Source: Brachypterus glaber
Taxonomy: Eukaryota > Arthropoda > Insecta > Coleoptera > Kateretidae
NCBI GenBank assembly: GCA_958510825.1
Contig: OY294049.1
Span: forward strand, 30,222,774-30,286,773
Direction: 5' to 3'
Length of the DNA stretch: 64,000 nt
Shown piece after piece: positions 8,881-19,542 of the stretch. The notes under the pieces were generated by a model. That model was not told the DNA's origin, made no database searches, and saw only the letters and a program-made list of their open reading frames with translations. Positions within the stretch are counted from its first letter, which is position 1. Every line of letters starts with the position of its first letter. The position numbers and the translations under genes were made by a program.

Positions 8881-10770
8881 GTTAAAAGAAGCCTTCCTTA
8901 TAGATAAAATAAAAGGTGTTTGCTTTTTCTCGATCTGTTGTTAAATTGAGAAAAATCAAATTTGAGGCTAATTTTAACTAGCTCAGATGGAGGGATTCAA
9001 GAATTCCTCAGGGGAAGTGAGTTTTTCTTAATGCATAATAAATTTATAAAAAGAGATGTAGTTATATTTATAGAAGAGTTGGGGCCGGTGAACTTACCGG
9101 CCACACGAATTCTCAATTTTTTTTTAAAACCAAAAAAAAGTACTTACCTTAAATAGTATTTTTGCAAAAAAAAAATTGCGGATTACTCACAAATTAGCGA
9201 GAAATTAATTTAAAAAAGTCCGAATTTTGTGCATTTTTAAGTACATTTCTCTTCTTCTTCTGCTTCTCTACTTCAATTTAGGACCCTGCTAAGATGATAA
9301 ATAAACAGCGTTGTCAGATTGTGCATATATTGAAAATGTTTTATTCTGAGGTTAATATTAAAAATGTACAAAAAGCAATCAAAAACTATAATTTTATTAT
9401 AAAAAAACACAAACGTAAACCAACGCCTCCCATTAAAAAAAAACACTAACCAGAAATTCGTGAGTATTTTAACAATTTTTTATTATAAAAGTTTCAACAA
9501 TTATTTTATTATATTTATTAATTTTCAGAGAATAGTAAGAGAGCCACTGAAATCAGTGCTGCTACTACAAACCTCGCTTTCGGCCGTATGATCTTCGGCC
9601 GTAATACCCACACCGCTAATATCTAATACTTACATCTGACAACGCTGCATTTTTTTACAAACATACACGAAGTTAGAAACATACATGCACGAAGTTAGAA
9701 ACATGTAATCTGTCATCATTCTTTGTAAAATAAACAGTTATTTTTAAATATAAATTTGTTCTAGATAAAAAAACAACATTTTCCGCATTCAGAATTATTT
9801 ATAATTGTTAGTTTTAGCATTACAGTGAAAAATTAGTACAAGATTGGCGTTATTTTTTGTGTCCGCTAAGTTCACCGAAACCGAAGAGTTTGATTTAGTA
9901 TATAGTACTACCAATATGCCTGAAATTGTAGAAATGGGTTAATTAAAGATTTGGTTCAATTTTAAGATATAAAAAAATATATTTTTGATAAATTACAAAG
10001 TTTGTAAAACTGATAAATATTAATTAGTGAAATTAAAGTTATTATAAAAGTGCAAAAACCATAGTAATTATTAATTGTAACTAATAACTTAACTTTTACA
10101 AATAAAATGGTGAAATTGCTGGACTCAGACTTCTTCCGAAGGAGGTGAGGTCAACAAAATTCTTGCGTAGAGCACCCCAGAGTCCAATTCTTGTAGTAAA
10201 ATCAAATTGCTCAAGTTTCATACGTTTCTATTGCTTTTCACATGGATTCAACATACTTAGTGGTAGCTGTTGGATTCTTGAAGCAATTTTCAGAATAATT
10301 TCATTGAATTTAATATGAATGTGAATTAAGGCCAAGATTAATCTGAACCAAATATGATCTGAACCAAAACGGCCTAAAATGAATGAAAGAAAACCCAAAA
10401 TAAATACAAATTCAAGACATCGAAAAAATACTAATTACCTTATATTTTATAAGACCGTTTCACTGTTTTGTTCTCGCTTACACGAACTTTTAGTACTCAA
10501 TTAACGGATTTTTCACTCCACATTGAATTTATAATCTCGTCATTTCACAAAAAACCTATTCGAATTTGTTTGGTTTCAATAATAACGACATTTATTAGAT
10601 TTTTTGAGGTTATGTACACCACTTACTTTTGGTTTAACGGGTTGCCTAATTTTACGATAATTTATTTAATTTTAATTTAAATAAATTTTGGCGAAGGCGC
10701 AAAAAATAATTTTCTTATAAAAATGGTAATTTATCTTTATTTAAATGTCACGTCATTTTAACCGTGACAG
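8881..10770. other. Intergenic AT-rich DNA, no gene recognised
   Basis: No convincing coding region. Visible structure is limited to a GC hairpin at 9,083-9,102, a twice-repeated TTCGGCCGTA at about 9,580-9,602 and a twice-repeated CACGAAGTTAGAAACAT at about 9,668-9,705. Short frames here have no recognisable motif or composition. Confidence 0.6.
9083..9102. repeat. GC hairpin GGCCGGT-GAACTT-ACCGGCC
   Basis: Seven-base perfect arms around a 6-base loop, conspicuous in AT-rich surroundings. No poly-T transcript-end context or flanking gene gives it a role. Confidence 0.6.
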
Positions 10771-11259
10771 TACATTCGCCTTGCATCATTAAAATTTTGG
10801 TTTTCAACATTTTAGTATTTAATTTTTCGTCCTCGAACCGTGGAATTTCACCTTCAAATGCATTTTCTCTACAGTATTACAACAAGAGTACCTTTTTTAT
10901 GTATTTTGACCTGAGGAATCATATTTCAAAAATAAAATTGCAAAAAAGTTACAGAAAAAAGTTTGGGACAAAAAACTGATGCCCCCCCCCCCCCCCGTTT
11001 CGCACACCCCTGGTTGAAATAAGTACATGAAAATAACACATAAAAACGGGCCTTGGTAGGGTTAATTGATGTGCAAAACCTCGTTGATATATCTCAAAGG
11101 GTTCCTGAGTTATTAAATAAAAACCGATTTTTTTAGCTACTTTCAAAGGGGCGTAGCTCCCTTATGACGCATTTTTAGACATATGAACTTTTTGTCATAT
11201 TTTATGATGTAGAATCATCTGTTAAAATTTCCGACGCTATTTCAAATACACCGTGTATA
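10771..11259 (-). mobile_element. Single arm of TATACAGGGTG foldback family A
   Basis: Read on the minus strand this begins TATACACGGTGTATTTGAAA (end at 11,259) and matches the left arm of the foldback at 44,981 and the inner arms at 31.9-32.8 kb over several hundred bases. It includes the GGGGCGTAGCTCCCTTATG block, the AAACGGGCCTTGG block and a poly-C run (10,982-10,996). Only one arm is present, so it is a solo or truncated copy. Confidence 0.75.
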
Positions 11260-11329
11260 GGATACAGCGTGCTGATGATTTCCAAAAAGGATAAAATGGT
11301 ACTATTCACTGTTTCCTGTCGATTTCTTA

Positions 11330-11513
11330 TTCTTTTTACTGACTTTATAAGTCCACGCTGGTAAATTTTCAAAATTTTCTGAGCGTTCAAATTCTCAGTA
11401 AACAACTTTAGGCAACTAAATCCACGTTCTGAAAAGCATCCCCAAACATGAATTTTTTCGGGGTGCCTAACTGTGCACGTCCAGTGCATACATTTCACGG
11501 TAAGACCAAGCAT
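11330..11513 (-). pseudogene. Tc1-like transposase fragment
   Basis: The minus-strand frame from 11,513 includes VRHPEKIHVWGCFSERG followed about 15 residues later by NAQKILKIYQRGLI. V-W-G-C-F-S before a gap and an N-A-x-K-(Y/I)-x-x-I helix is the landmark of Tc1/mariner DDE transposases around the second catalytic Asp. About 60 residues align; the rest is degraded. Upstream DNA (to about 11,700) may hold further remnants, but stops break every frame. No terminal repeats are visible. Confidence 0.65.
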
Positions 11514-11699
11514 TTAGACTTCTTAATCACTTTTGAGACCTTTAATTTAGGCTCGAGGATGCAGGCACAAAAAGACCGCTGTCGACCGCCTAAAATCTCT
11601 TGGCGTAAACCGAACTGGTTTTCTTTAACGTGTGCTGGTCACAATTCGACTACTACGGTAACAAATCAGTGCTACAGAAATAGTACAGAGATAGGAGAA

Positions 11700-12240
11700 T
11701 TACGCTGTAAAATATGGCGGAGATACCTTTTAATTTTTTTGAATAATCAAAGACACGCTCTTGTTGAACAGACTGTACATTTTATTTACAGCAATAAACA
11801 GATATTTAACTCAATTGACGGAAAGTTGTGTTTACACACACGCCAGCCATTTTGGTTTGGACTTTTTTTTCGTTTTTCGCAAAAAGAAAATTTAATGAAA
11901 AAAATTGAAAAATTAAAAAAAAAGTTTTTTTGAAAACGTTTTTTTTTTTTAATAATTTTTGTTTTTCAAAAGGGCTCTTAAAAAAAAGGATTTTTGTTTG
12001 TTATTTTTCTTGAAAATATTTATAAAGTATTTGGAATTTTACGATTTACTGTGAAAAATATATAATGGAATGTGTAGCACTACATATCTTCACGGCTTGT
12101 TTACATTGTATAAACAGTAATAAACCACAGAGGCATAAACAACGTCTGCACTTTACGAGTTGATTGAGAATTAGACACTTGTAGTAAACTGCAGATGTAT
12201 TAGGATCAACTACATCTGCAATTTACTAGCCTTAAAAAGC
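11700..12240. other. AT-rich spacer with a short dispersed repeat
   Basis: No gene. At about 12,035-12,106 a ~70-bp stretch containing TATAATGGAATGTGTAGCA and CATATCTTCACGGCTTGTTTA recurs in diverged form at about 46,665-46,738. The rest is A/T homopolymer-rich. Confidence 0.6.
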
Positions 12241-12890
12241 CAAATCGTTTGGATATTCCTTGTGCGTCTGTAGAAAACGTATATGCCTCCCGAGACGTAG
12301 ATCATTTATATACAAAATTTCAGTTTCGTATACAGTATATCTGTATACAAAAATAATAATTTTCCCCTAAAACTTTTTAAAACAATTTTTTTACAAAGAA
12401 AAACCTATATTTTTGTCAAAAATCTTAAATTTTAGTTTAAGCATAACTTATACAAAAATAATCATTTTCCTCTAAACATTTTTTAAAATTTTCTTCTAGA
12501 TCCAAAAGTCCAAACCAATATTTTTGTCGAAAATGTTAATTTTCTGGAGCGGACGTCCGGGGATGTAGATCATTCATATGACAAATTTTAGTACGAATAT
12601 AACTATATATTAAAAATATAATTTGACATTAAAACATTTTAAAACATTTTTCTCACAGAGGAAAACCCAATATTTTTGTCCGAAATGTCAAATTTCTGGA
12701 GTGGACGTCCCCGGACATAGATCATTTATATGCGAAATTTTAGTTTAAGTATAACTGTATACAAAAATAATAATTTTCCTCTAAATCTTTTTAAAATAAT
12801 TTTCTTACAGAGAAAAACCAATATTTTTTGAACAAAATCTTATTTTTTTGGAGTGGGCGTCCCGGGACGTAGATCATTTACGGGACAAAA
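12241..12890. repeat. ~152-bp tandem repeat, first block
   Basis: Units are marked by GACGTAGATCAT at about 12,293, 12,562, 12,714 and 12,866, with one partial unit between the first two. Each carries TTTTAGTTTAAGTATAACT, a ..TCCTCTAAA block, AGAGAAAAACCAATATTTTT and TTTCTGGAGTGGACGTCC. The block opens with TTGTGCGTCTGTAGAA, which also opens the second block at 14,173. Confidence 0.85.
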
Positions 12891-14099
12891 TGCAGTAATG
12901 GGAGAAAATATGTCCCTACTCCAAAAAAACTTAAATATGGACTTTTTGTGCAATTTAGTTAATGAAATGTCTTCAATATTAACTGGTTTTGATTCTTAGT
13001 TACTAATAGCTTCTATAAATATCGTCTGTTTTGAAAATCTGATATATTAACCTAAAAAACGTAACCACGGTCCCTTGTCTCCCGCAACCTTTTTTGACAT
13101 ACAATCCATATTTGTATGTAGATTACCTTAATTGAACTTTGCAAAATATTTTTTAGTTAATCTAAGAACTGTTAATTTACGTCATAAGATTTATTTACCT
13201 GGAAAATCTTATACTGGTTTGGACTTAAAAAAAAAAATAATAACTTATGTCTCCCAATTTAAATCGAGCGCTTCTTATATTAGTAAAATACGACACTGCT
13301 AGAATGCCGATAGTGGTACGTTAAAATTATTAGTAGAAGATCAGTACCAAGTATTTTCATTACGTGTTAAGAGCGGTAAGTACTTCTAATTGTAAATATG
13401 CATTTAATAAATTTAGTTTAAGCGATGTTATTTTAATGCGTACTTTTTTAATGAACAACGCCGGTCCCTAATATTATCTTAATTGTTTTTAATTATATCT
13501 TAGACTAAACATTTTAGGTTTGTACAATAACATACAATACCTAACCTCAAATTTGCAGGAACTGATCTCAAAGACCTTGATCCAAATCCCACTAATTGTG
13601 TCTAAACGCAACGACGGTCCCTTGTAACGACGGTCCCCACGAAAAGGAACCGTTGTTGCTAACATAGGGAACGTCGTTACATATTTGAAAAATTCTAAAT
13701 TCTAAAACTCTTGCAGAATAAAGAAATAAATATATTTCAAACTCAAAAAAACATAATAATGCCTAAAATTAATCTTAGAGAAAGCCAATTGGATGAAAAG
13801 GGGAGTGAGAAATATAAAAAATATTATATTAAAAATATTAATTTTATTTTTAAATTGAGAAAATTAGGTCCCTTTGCTAAGAACAATGGTCCCTATAAAA
13901 AAATAACGACGGTCCCTATAAATAATAACAACGGTCCCTCTAAGAATAATAAAATTGTTGCTAATCAACTGTATGTACAACTCTCTTGGATTTGATCTTT
14001 TATTACAATATGAAGAATAACTATGACAATTTTTTCTTTTTTTAATATATTTTTTTTTTAATTTATAATTATTAAACCAATTTATACCATTATTAAATT
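12891..14099. other. Block with recurrent ACGACGGTCCCT motifs
   Basis: This DNA separates two blocks of the same 152-bp repeat, so it looks inserted or expanded there. It carries at least eight forward motifs resembling ACGACGGTCCCT (about 13,064, 13,457, 13,611, 13,627, 13,866, 13,883, 13,905 and 13,927) and two reverse ones (about 13,645 and 13,665). One 94-codon frame (13,711-13,995) runs through the motif cluster; its repetitive Asn/Pro/Lys content is a consequence of the repeats, and I do not call it a gene. Confidence 0.6.
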
Positions 14100-14560
14100 T
14101 TATCCCTTACATGGAAAGTTTTAGTTTAAGCATAACTTTATAGAAAAATAATAAATTTCCTCTAAAAATTTTTAATCGTTTGGATATCCCTTGTGCGTCT
14201 GTAGAATACGTATATACGTCCTGGTACGTAGATCATTTATATACCAAATTTTAATTTAAGTATATCTGTATACAAAAATAATAATTTCACCTAAAACTTT
14301 TTAAAACAATTTTCTTCCAGAGGGAAAACGAATATTTTTGTCGAAAATTTTAATTTTCTGGAGCGGACGGCCCGGGACGTAGATCATATGGTAAATTTTA
14401 GTACGAGTATAACTGTATATTAAAAATAATATTTATTAATAAAACTTTCCAAAACATTTTTCTCACAGAGGAAAAACCAGTACTTTTATCCAAAATGTTA
14501 AATTTCTGGAGTTCCGGGACGTAGATCATATACCAAATTTTATTTATAGTTGTTGTGCAT
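14100..14560. repeat. ~152-bp tandem repeat, second block
   Basis: Same family as 12,241-12,890. GACGTAGATCAT-like marks lie at about 14,225, 14,376 and 14,518, spacing 151 and 142 bp. Confidence 0.85.
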
Positions 14561-14829
14561 ACAAAAAATAAAATATAACTTTGATTTTTTTTGCAAATCA
14601 TGTTAAAAAATTATTTTTTTAGTGTATTTATAAAAATTGCAAATTAACTAATCTGCGTCTGTATCGTCCATTTTAATTCTATTCTTTAAGAAAATGTCCT
14701 TTGCATTCGATATATATTAAAATATAGCTAAAAAACTACATGAAAAACCTTCTTAAATTAAGTAAATTTAAGAAAAGTCATATATCAAGACTAATCAGAT
14801 TTATTATTATTAGTTTTTTTTTTCTTTTT

Positions 14830-14960
14830 TTACAAAATTTATTGTATTTATTACTAAAAATATTGTAAATACCAATGTATTGTAAATTATGGGCAGAAAG
14901 ACTTCGGTCGTTAGCCCTTTGGTTTTTCCAATAAATATTTTTATTATTATCATTATCAGA
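14830..14960 (+). mobile_element. LINE 3' UTR remnant with ATT-rich tail
   Basis: A short sequence with GGCAGAAAGACTTCGGTCG, then CCAATAAA and an ATTATTATC-type tail at about 14,930-14,958. The polyadenylation signal followed by an ATT tail resembles the other LINE ends here (34.5 kb, 43.4 kb). No coding part is attached. Confidence 0.5.
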
Positions 14961-15006
14961 TTTACCGGAAGAAAATTAATTTTAGGTTAATTTTATTTAT
15001 TAAACC

Positions 15007-15037
15007 CTTAATTCAAATCAAATCAAATCAAATCAAA
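15007..15037. repeat. (AATCA)n microsatellite
   Basis: About five copies of the pentamer AATCA (CAAAT phase) in a row. Confidence 0.9.
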
Positions 15038-15289
15038 TTTACTAAGTTACTTATATACAATTACACAATTACAATATTTTTATACATTCCTTATTTTTAC
15101 AGAAAAATACTTAATTTAACTCTAAGAAAGCAAGGTTTTATTATGAAAAAGGTTGAAAGTATGAAATAAATTATTTTTATATTTACAGTTATAAAAGTTA
15201 GTTTTAATTTAAAAATTAATATAGTTTAAATATTATATTTCTTTTAAACTTTAAATTTTAAATCTTGCTGAGAGAAAAAAGTCCAGGGG

Positions 15290-16690
15290 CGGGATGAAAA
15301 ACATAATAATTATAACTTTTATTTGCAATTATTCATTTATTTCATATGTTTTTACAGAATATAGACTTTTGTCCCTCTAGAAAACCAATATTAATCACTG
15401 TGAGGCGGTGGAGTTTGGATTTTGCTATTAACAGATTTACTTTCAGCAACTTCAAAAACCCCAATACAACAATTTTCACGAAAACTACCCCCCGCCCTTT
15501 AGGGGGTGGAGTTAGAAAAATTTTATTATCAGATTCAATTTCAGCAACCTTAAAAACCCCAATATACCAATTTTCACGAAAACTACCCCCCGCCCCTCAG
15601 TTTCAGATTCGACGACCCCAAACCCCTAGTTATATACAAATTTTGACGAAAATTTTAAAAATATGTAAAAATATTTACCCCCTCAACCCCGCGGGGGTTA
15701 AGTTAGAATATTTTTATTATCAGATTCAATTTCAGCAACCTTAAAAACCCCTATATAGCAATTTTCAAATTTTTGTAAAAAAAATGTATTTTTTATCCCC
15801 ATTTGCGCACACCAATATTCACCAAAAACAATCCCGACCGAGAACTTTTGGTAACATATCTGTGGGCCGAATTTCAAGTCTCTAACTTAAAGCGTTCTTA
15901 AGTTATCGTGCTTACAAGATTTCCCAGACAGAACGACCGATATTTTTTTTTGCTCGAGTTGATTTATATCGACATAAAACGTCATAAAACGTAAAAACCA
16001 GCAAAAAAATTGAATTTTGCACGAGACTTTCCCAAAAATTTGAAAATTTTCAAAATGGGAAAGCAAAAACCATTAAATTCTATAGATTTTGAGCCCCTAG
16101 GGGGTTTAGTAGGAATTTTTTTAATATCAGATTTACTTTAAGCAACCTCAAAAACCCCAATATAACACGAAAACTACCCCCGCCCTACAGGGGGTGAAAT
16201 TAGAAGAAAAAAAATATTAACAGATTCATTCCTTGACCCAAAAAAACCCCTATATACCAATTTTGACGAAAATATTAAAAATATTGAAAAATATTTACCC
16301 CACCCCGCGGGGGTGGAGTTATCAGATACAATTTCAGTAACCTTAAAAACCCCTATGTTGCAATTTTTAATTTTTTCGTAAAAAAAATGTATTTTTCCCC
16401 TTGCCGCATACTAATGTTCACCAAAAACAATTCCGAGTGAGAACTTTTGGTAACATACCTGTATGCCAGATTTCAAGCCTCTAGCTTAAAGCGTTTTTAA
16501 GTTATCGTGCTTAGAAGATTTCCCGGACAGAACGACCGATACACAATTTTTTTTTGCACTAAATTGATTTATATAAAACGTCATAAAACGCAAAAATACG
16601 CATTTTTTTTAATTTTTGCACGAATTCAAGGCTTTCCCAAAATTTTGAAAATTTTCAAAATGGAAAAGTAAAATATTAAATAATAGCAAT
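15290..16690. repeat. ~600-bp tandem duplication built on AACCCC-rich sub-repeats
   Basis: Two long units (about 15,490-16,085 and 16,086-16,680) share, in order, CCCCGCGGGGGT, TTCAGCAACCTTAAAAACCCC, AAAAACAATYCCGA, GAGAACTTTTGGTAACATA, TTTCCCRGACAGAACGACCG and TTTGAAAATTTTCAAAATGG at an offset of about 595-605 bp. Inside each, a shorter ~110-bp sub-repeat (CAGATTCAATTTCAGCAACC, AAAAACCCC, CAATTTTCACGAAAACTACC) recurs. The 132-residue frame through it is a repeat artefact. The sub-repeat resembles the satellite at 46.5-47.9 kb. Confidence 0.8.
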
Positions 16691-17110
16691 ATTGCTAATG
16701 ATGAAGGACTTTTACCTTTATGTTGAGAACCGGACCAGCTCGTATTTTACTGATTACTATTCTGTAGTGCCCACCTTCAAGATTGATTGATTGATTGATT
16801 GATGAAGAGAAACAAGATGAGGATTCGTACCTCAAACACTGCGGCCACCTGCGGGCCTATTGTGTTATTCTTGAGTCTCTTGCTAGTCAAACAGCTTCGT
16901 TTCCTTTATCAGGCTTACTAGGCTGTTTACTAGATTTGCATTGGAGAGCATAGCTTCTGGGTTACCATTTCTCGGTTGCCGGTATCTCCACCGGTGTAGA
17001 CCTTCAAGATCAACCAACGTTCAATCTTTTTAAACTAGTCTTATTCTGTGGAGGTGTGTACAGTATGAAATTTGAATTATATATAATATAAAGCATTTGC
17101 AATTAAAAAA
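16691..17110 (-). mobile_element. Possible 3' end of a retroelement with TTGA-type tail
   Basis: A GC-richer stretch than its neighbours. On the minus strand it contains CACCGGTGGAGATACCGGC, CCCGCAGGTGGCCGCAGTG and ends in tandem ATCA at about 16,781-16,802. GC-rich sequence followed by a simple tail fits the 3' UTR of a non-LTR element. No frame is intact, so this is a weak call. Confidence 0.35.
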
Positions 17111-17846
17111 AAATAGTCGAACGTGATAAAGTAGAAATAGTAATTGTTAGTAAATTTTTTCAGTCTATGCCCAACTTCATCTGACTCCTTTTGGTCACTT
17201 TTACCCAATACGACGTTTCGCAATTTACAAGGAGGTATTTAATTGCGTTTTTTTTTAATGCAAAGAGTTAGCTAAATTTTACAAATGGATTTGAAATCTG
17301 CGGCAAAAATTATTAAAAATTAAAGCCGAGATTAAAGCAAACTCATTTATAAAAGTGGATGGTATTGAGCGTGATTCCAGCTTTTTCTCCGAAACCGCTA
17401 CATCTGTTATTTTACTCAAAGTTGTTATTTAATGTCCAGATCTTTCGCTATATACTAGGATCCGTTGTTAGATTTTGTGGTCACTCCATCTCGCGGCGGC
17501 TTTAGCCATCGTCTCGACGCGTCGCACTGTTTCGGTGTCCAAAAAGGAAAAACGAATTTCATAAAAAGAACATAAAATCGACTAAAAAACAATAACTGGA
17601 CTGCGTTATAAAAATGCATTGGTTTTGTTTTTAGTTAATTAGGGTCTAAACGCCAGTCGATTTTCTATACTGATGTAAAATTTAATTTTAAAGTATATGT
17701 ATTCTGATGCGTGTATACCAAAATATCATTTTTCTTAAAATACTTACGTTTCTTCACTAAGATTTCTTAATATCATTGTACAAACATAGCTTTAATAAAT
17801 AAAAATAATATTTAAGCAAAATTGATTTTTAAGTCTTACTTTTATA
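17111..17846. other. Intergenic, nothing recognised
   Basis: No coding frame, no clear repeat. A GC-richer pocket at about 17,490-17,540 (CTCGCGGCGGCTTTAGCC, TCTCGACGCGTCGC) has no match elsewhere in the window. Confidence 0.6.
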
Positions 17847-19099
17847 TTAACTATGGTTTCGCGAGAGAATCGAACAGTTTTTGGGAATTTTGCTCCAACA
17901 CATCTTCGATTTAAATGATATTTTTTTTCTTATTCCTACATCTAACTTTAGGTCAAATCTAAATTTTTTCTTTGATCGGATCAAAACTTTGGGCTCTAGT
18001 ACCAAAAGAGTTTTAGGTCCCCAAAAAAGGTTCAATTTTGTTTTTTGGGTATAAAAAAAAAATTTCAATACATATTAACTTTATTTTTGGTATGTATACC
18101 TAGATATTCACCAAAAATAAAGTTTAAATATATGCCTAAAGATGGCGCTGTGGTAATTTTTCCAAAAAATAATGACCATTTTCATGACCTATGGACTCAA
18201 AGAAGCATCGCTGCGCAGAAAAAATGGATACTGTACATTAAACTACTAAGTTTCCTTTGTTATTTACCGTAGATACTGACTAGGGGTAATCCGATTCCTC
18301 TCGGTAAAAAAGATACTTGGCAAGCAGGGGGTGTTCCTGATATTGTTTACTGGGATAAACATACTGATGTGAAGTTTTGATGAAAGAAAAAGTGGGCATG
18401 GCACATTAAACTACAAAGTTCCCTTTGTAATTTACCATAGAGTCTAACTAGGGGTAATTTGATTCCTTTCGGCAAAATCAATTTTAAAGTGACTCTGCAC
18501 GTAGGCATTGAATTTAGTTTTTTGGGCATATAAAAATTATTTCAATACCCATTAACATTATTTTTGGTATGTATATGACTATCATGGATTACTAGATTTT
18601 CACGAAAAAAAAAGTGTAAATATTTGCCTAAAGATGGCGTTGTGGTCATTTTTTCGAAAAATATTGACCATTTTCATGACCTATGGACTCGAAGAAGCAA
18701 AGCTGCTCAGAAAAAAGTGGGCATGGCACATTAAACTACAAAGTTTTCTTTGTAATTTACCATAGAGACTAACTAGGGGTAATTTGATTCCTTTCGGCAA
18801 AATCAATTTTAAAGTGACTCTGCACGTAGGCCGTGAATTTAGTTTTTTGGGTATATAAAATTTATTTCAGTACTCACTAACTTTATTTTTGGTACGTATA
18901 TGACTATTATCGATTACTAGATTTTCACAAAAAGTTTAAATATTTGCCTAAAGGTGGCGCTGGGGTAATTTTTTCTAAAAATATTGACTATTTTCATGAG
19001 CTATGAACTCAAAGAAGCATCGCTGCGCAGAAAAAATGGATACTGTACATTAAACTACTAAGTTTCCTTTGTTATTTACCGTAGATACTGACTAGGGGT

Positions 19100-19375
19100 A
19101 ATCCGATTCCTCTCGGTAAAAAAGATACTTGGCAAGCAGGGGGTGTTCCTGATATTGTTTACTGGGATAAACATACTGATGTGAAGTTTTGATGAATATG
19201 AGCACATCAGTATGTTTATCCCAGTAAACAATATCAGGAACACCCCCTGCGTGCCAAGTATCTTTTTTACTGATGTGAAGTTTTGATGAATATAAGCACA
19301 TCAGTATGTTTATCCCAGTAAACAATATCAGGAACATCCCCTGCGTGCCAAGTATCTTTTTTACCGAGAGGAATC
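19100..19375. repeat. Inverted and direct repeats at the inner end of the left arm
   Basis: TACTGGGATAAACATACTGATG (split by its complement) occurs forward at about 19,160 and inverted at about 19,205 and 19,297, with GATACTTGGCAAGCAGGGGG and its complement alongside. Three short copies face each other, forming hairpin-capable DNA. The same piece also occurs near 18,320-18,370. Confidence 0.75.
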
Positions 19376-19380
19376 AGATT

Positions 19381-19542
19381 ACAATAAGCCAGTAAGCAAT
19401 ACTTATACTGCACATTAGCTTAAAAAAACTATTTCCTTTTAGTTATGAATTCGAGCTTGAGATGGCACTGCAGTTATCTTTCTGATTCTCTAAAGATACA
19501 TTACTTATTTATGACTGTATGATATGCTTACTGGCTTATTGT
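19381..19542. mobile_element. 162-bp MITE with 18-bp perfect terminal repeats
   Basis: The ends are ACAATAAGCCAGTAAGCA (19,381-19,398) and its exact complement (19,525-19,542). The interior is AT-rich. It sits inside the larger foldback where the arm repeat breaks off after GAGGAATCAGATT. The target duplication is unclear (possibly ATT or a simple T run). Confidence 0.7.

Noticed and set aside
11448..11933. 161-codon plus-strand frame
   Set aside because: Its first part is the antisense of the Tc1-like transposase fragment, and the rest is AT/A-rich with no motif.
13711..13995. 94-codon open frame with repeated NNGP / TTVP words
   Set aside because: The residues come from the recurrent ACGACGGTCCCT DNA motif and AT-rich spacers; no conserved domain, no start context and no homologue that I recognise. 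Treated as a motif block, not a gene.
12241..14560. CRISPR-like spaced repeats
   Set aside because: The 152-bp units are contiguous diverged tandem repeats, without short identical repeats and unique spacers; the genome type is eukaryotic.
15346..15744. 132-codon open frame, plus strand
   Set aside because: Runs through C-rich tandem sub-repeats (NPNTTIFTKTTPRP repeated as PIYQFSRKLPPAP); a repeat artefact.
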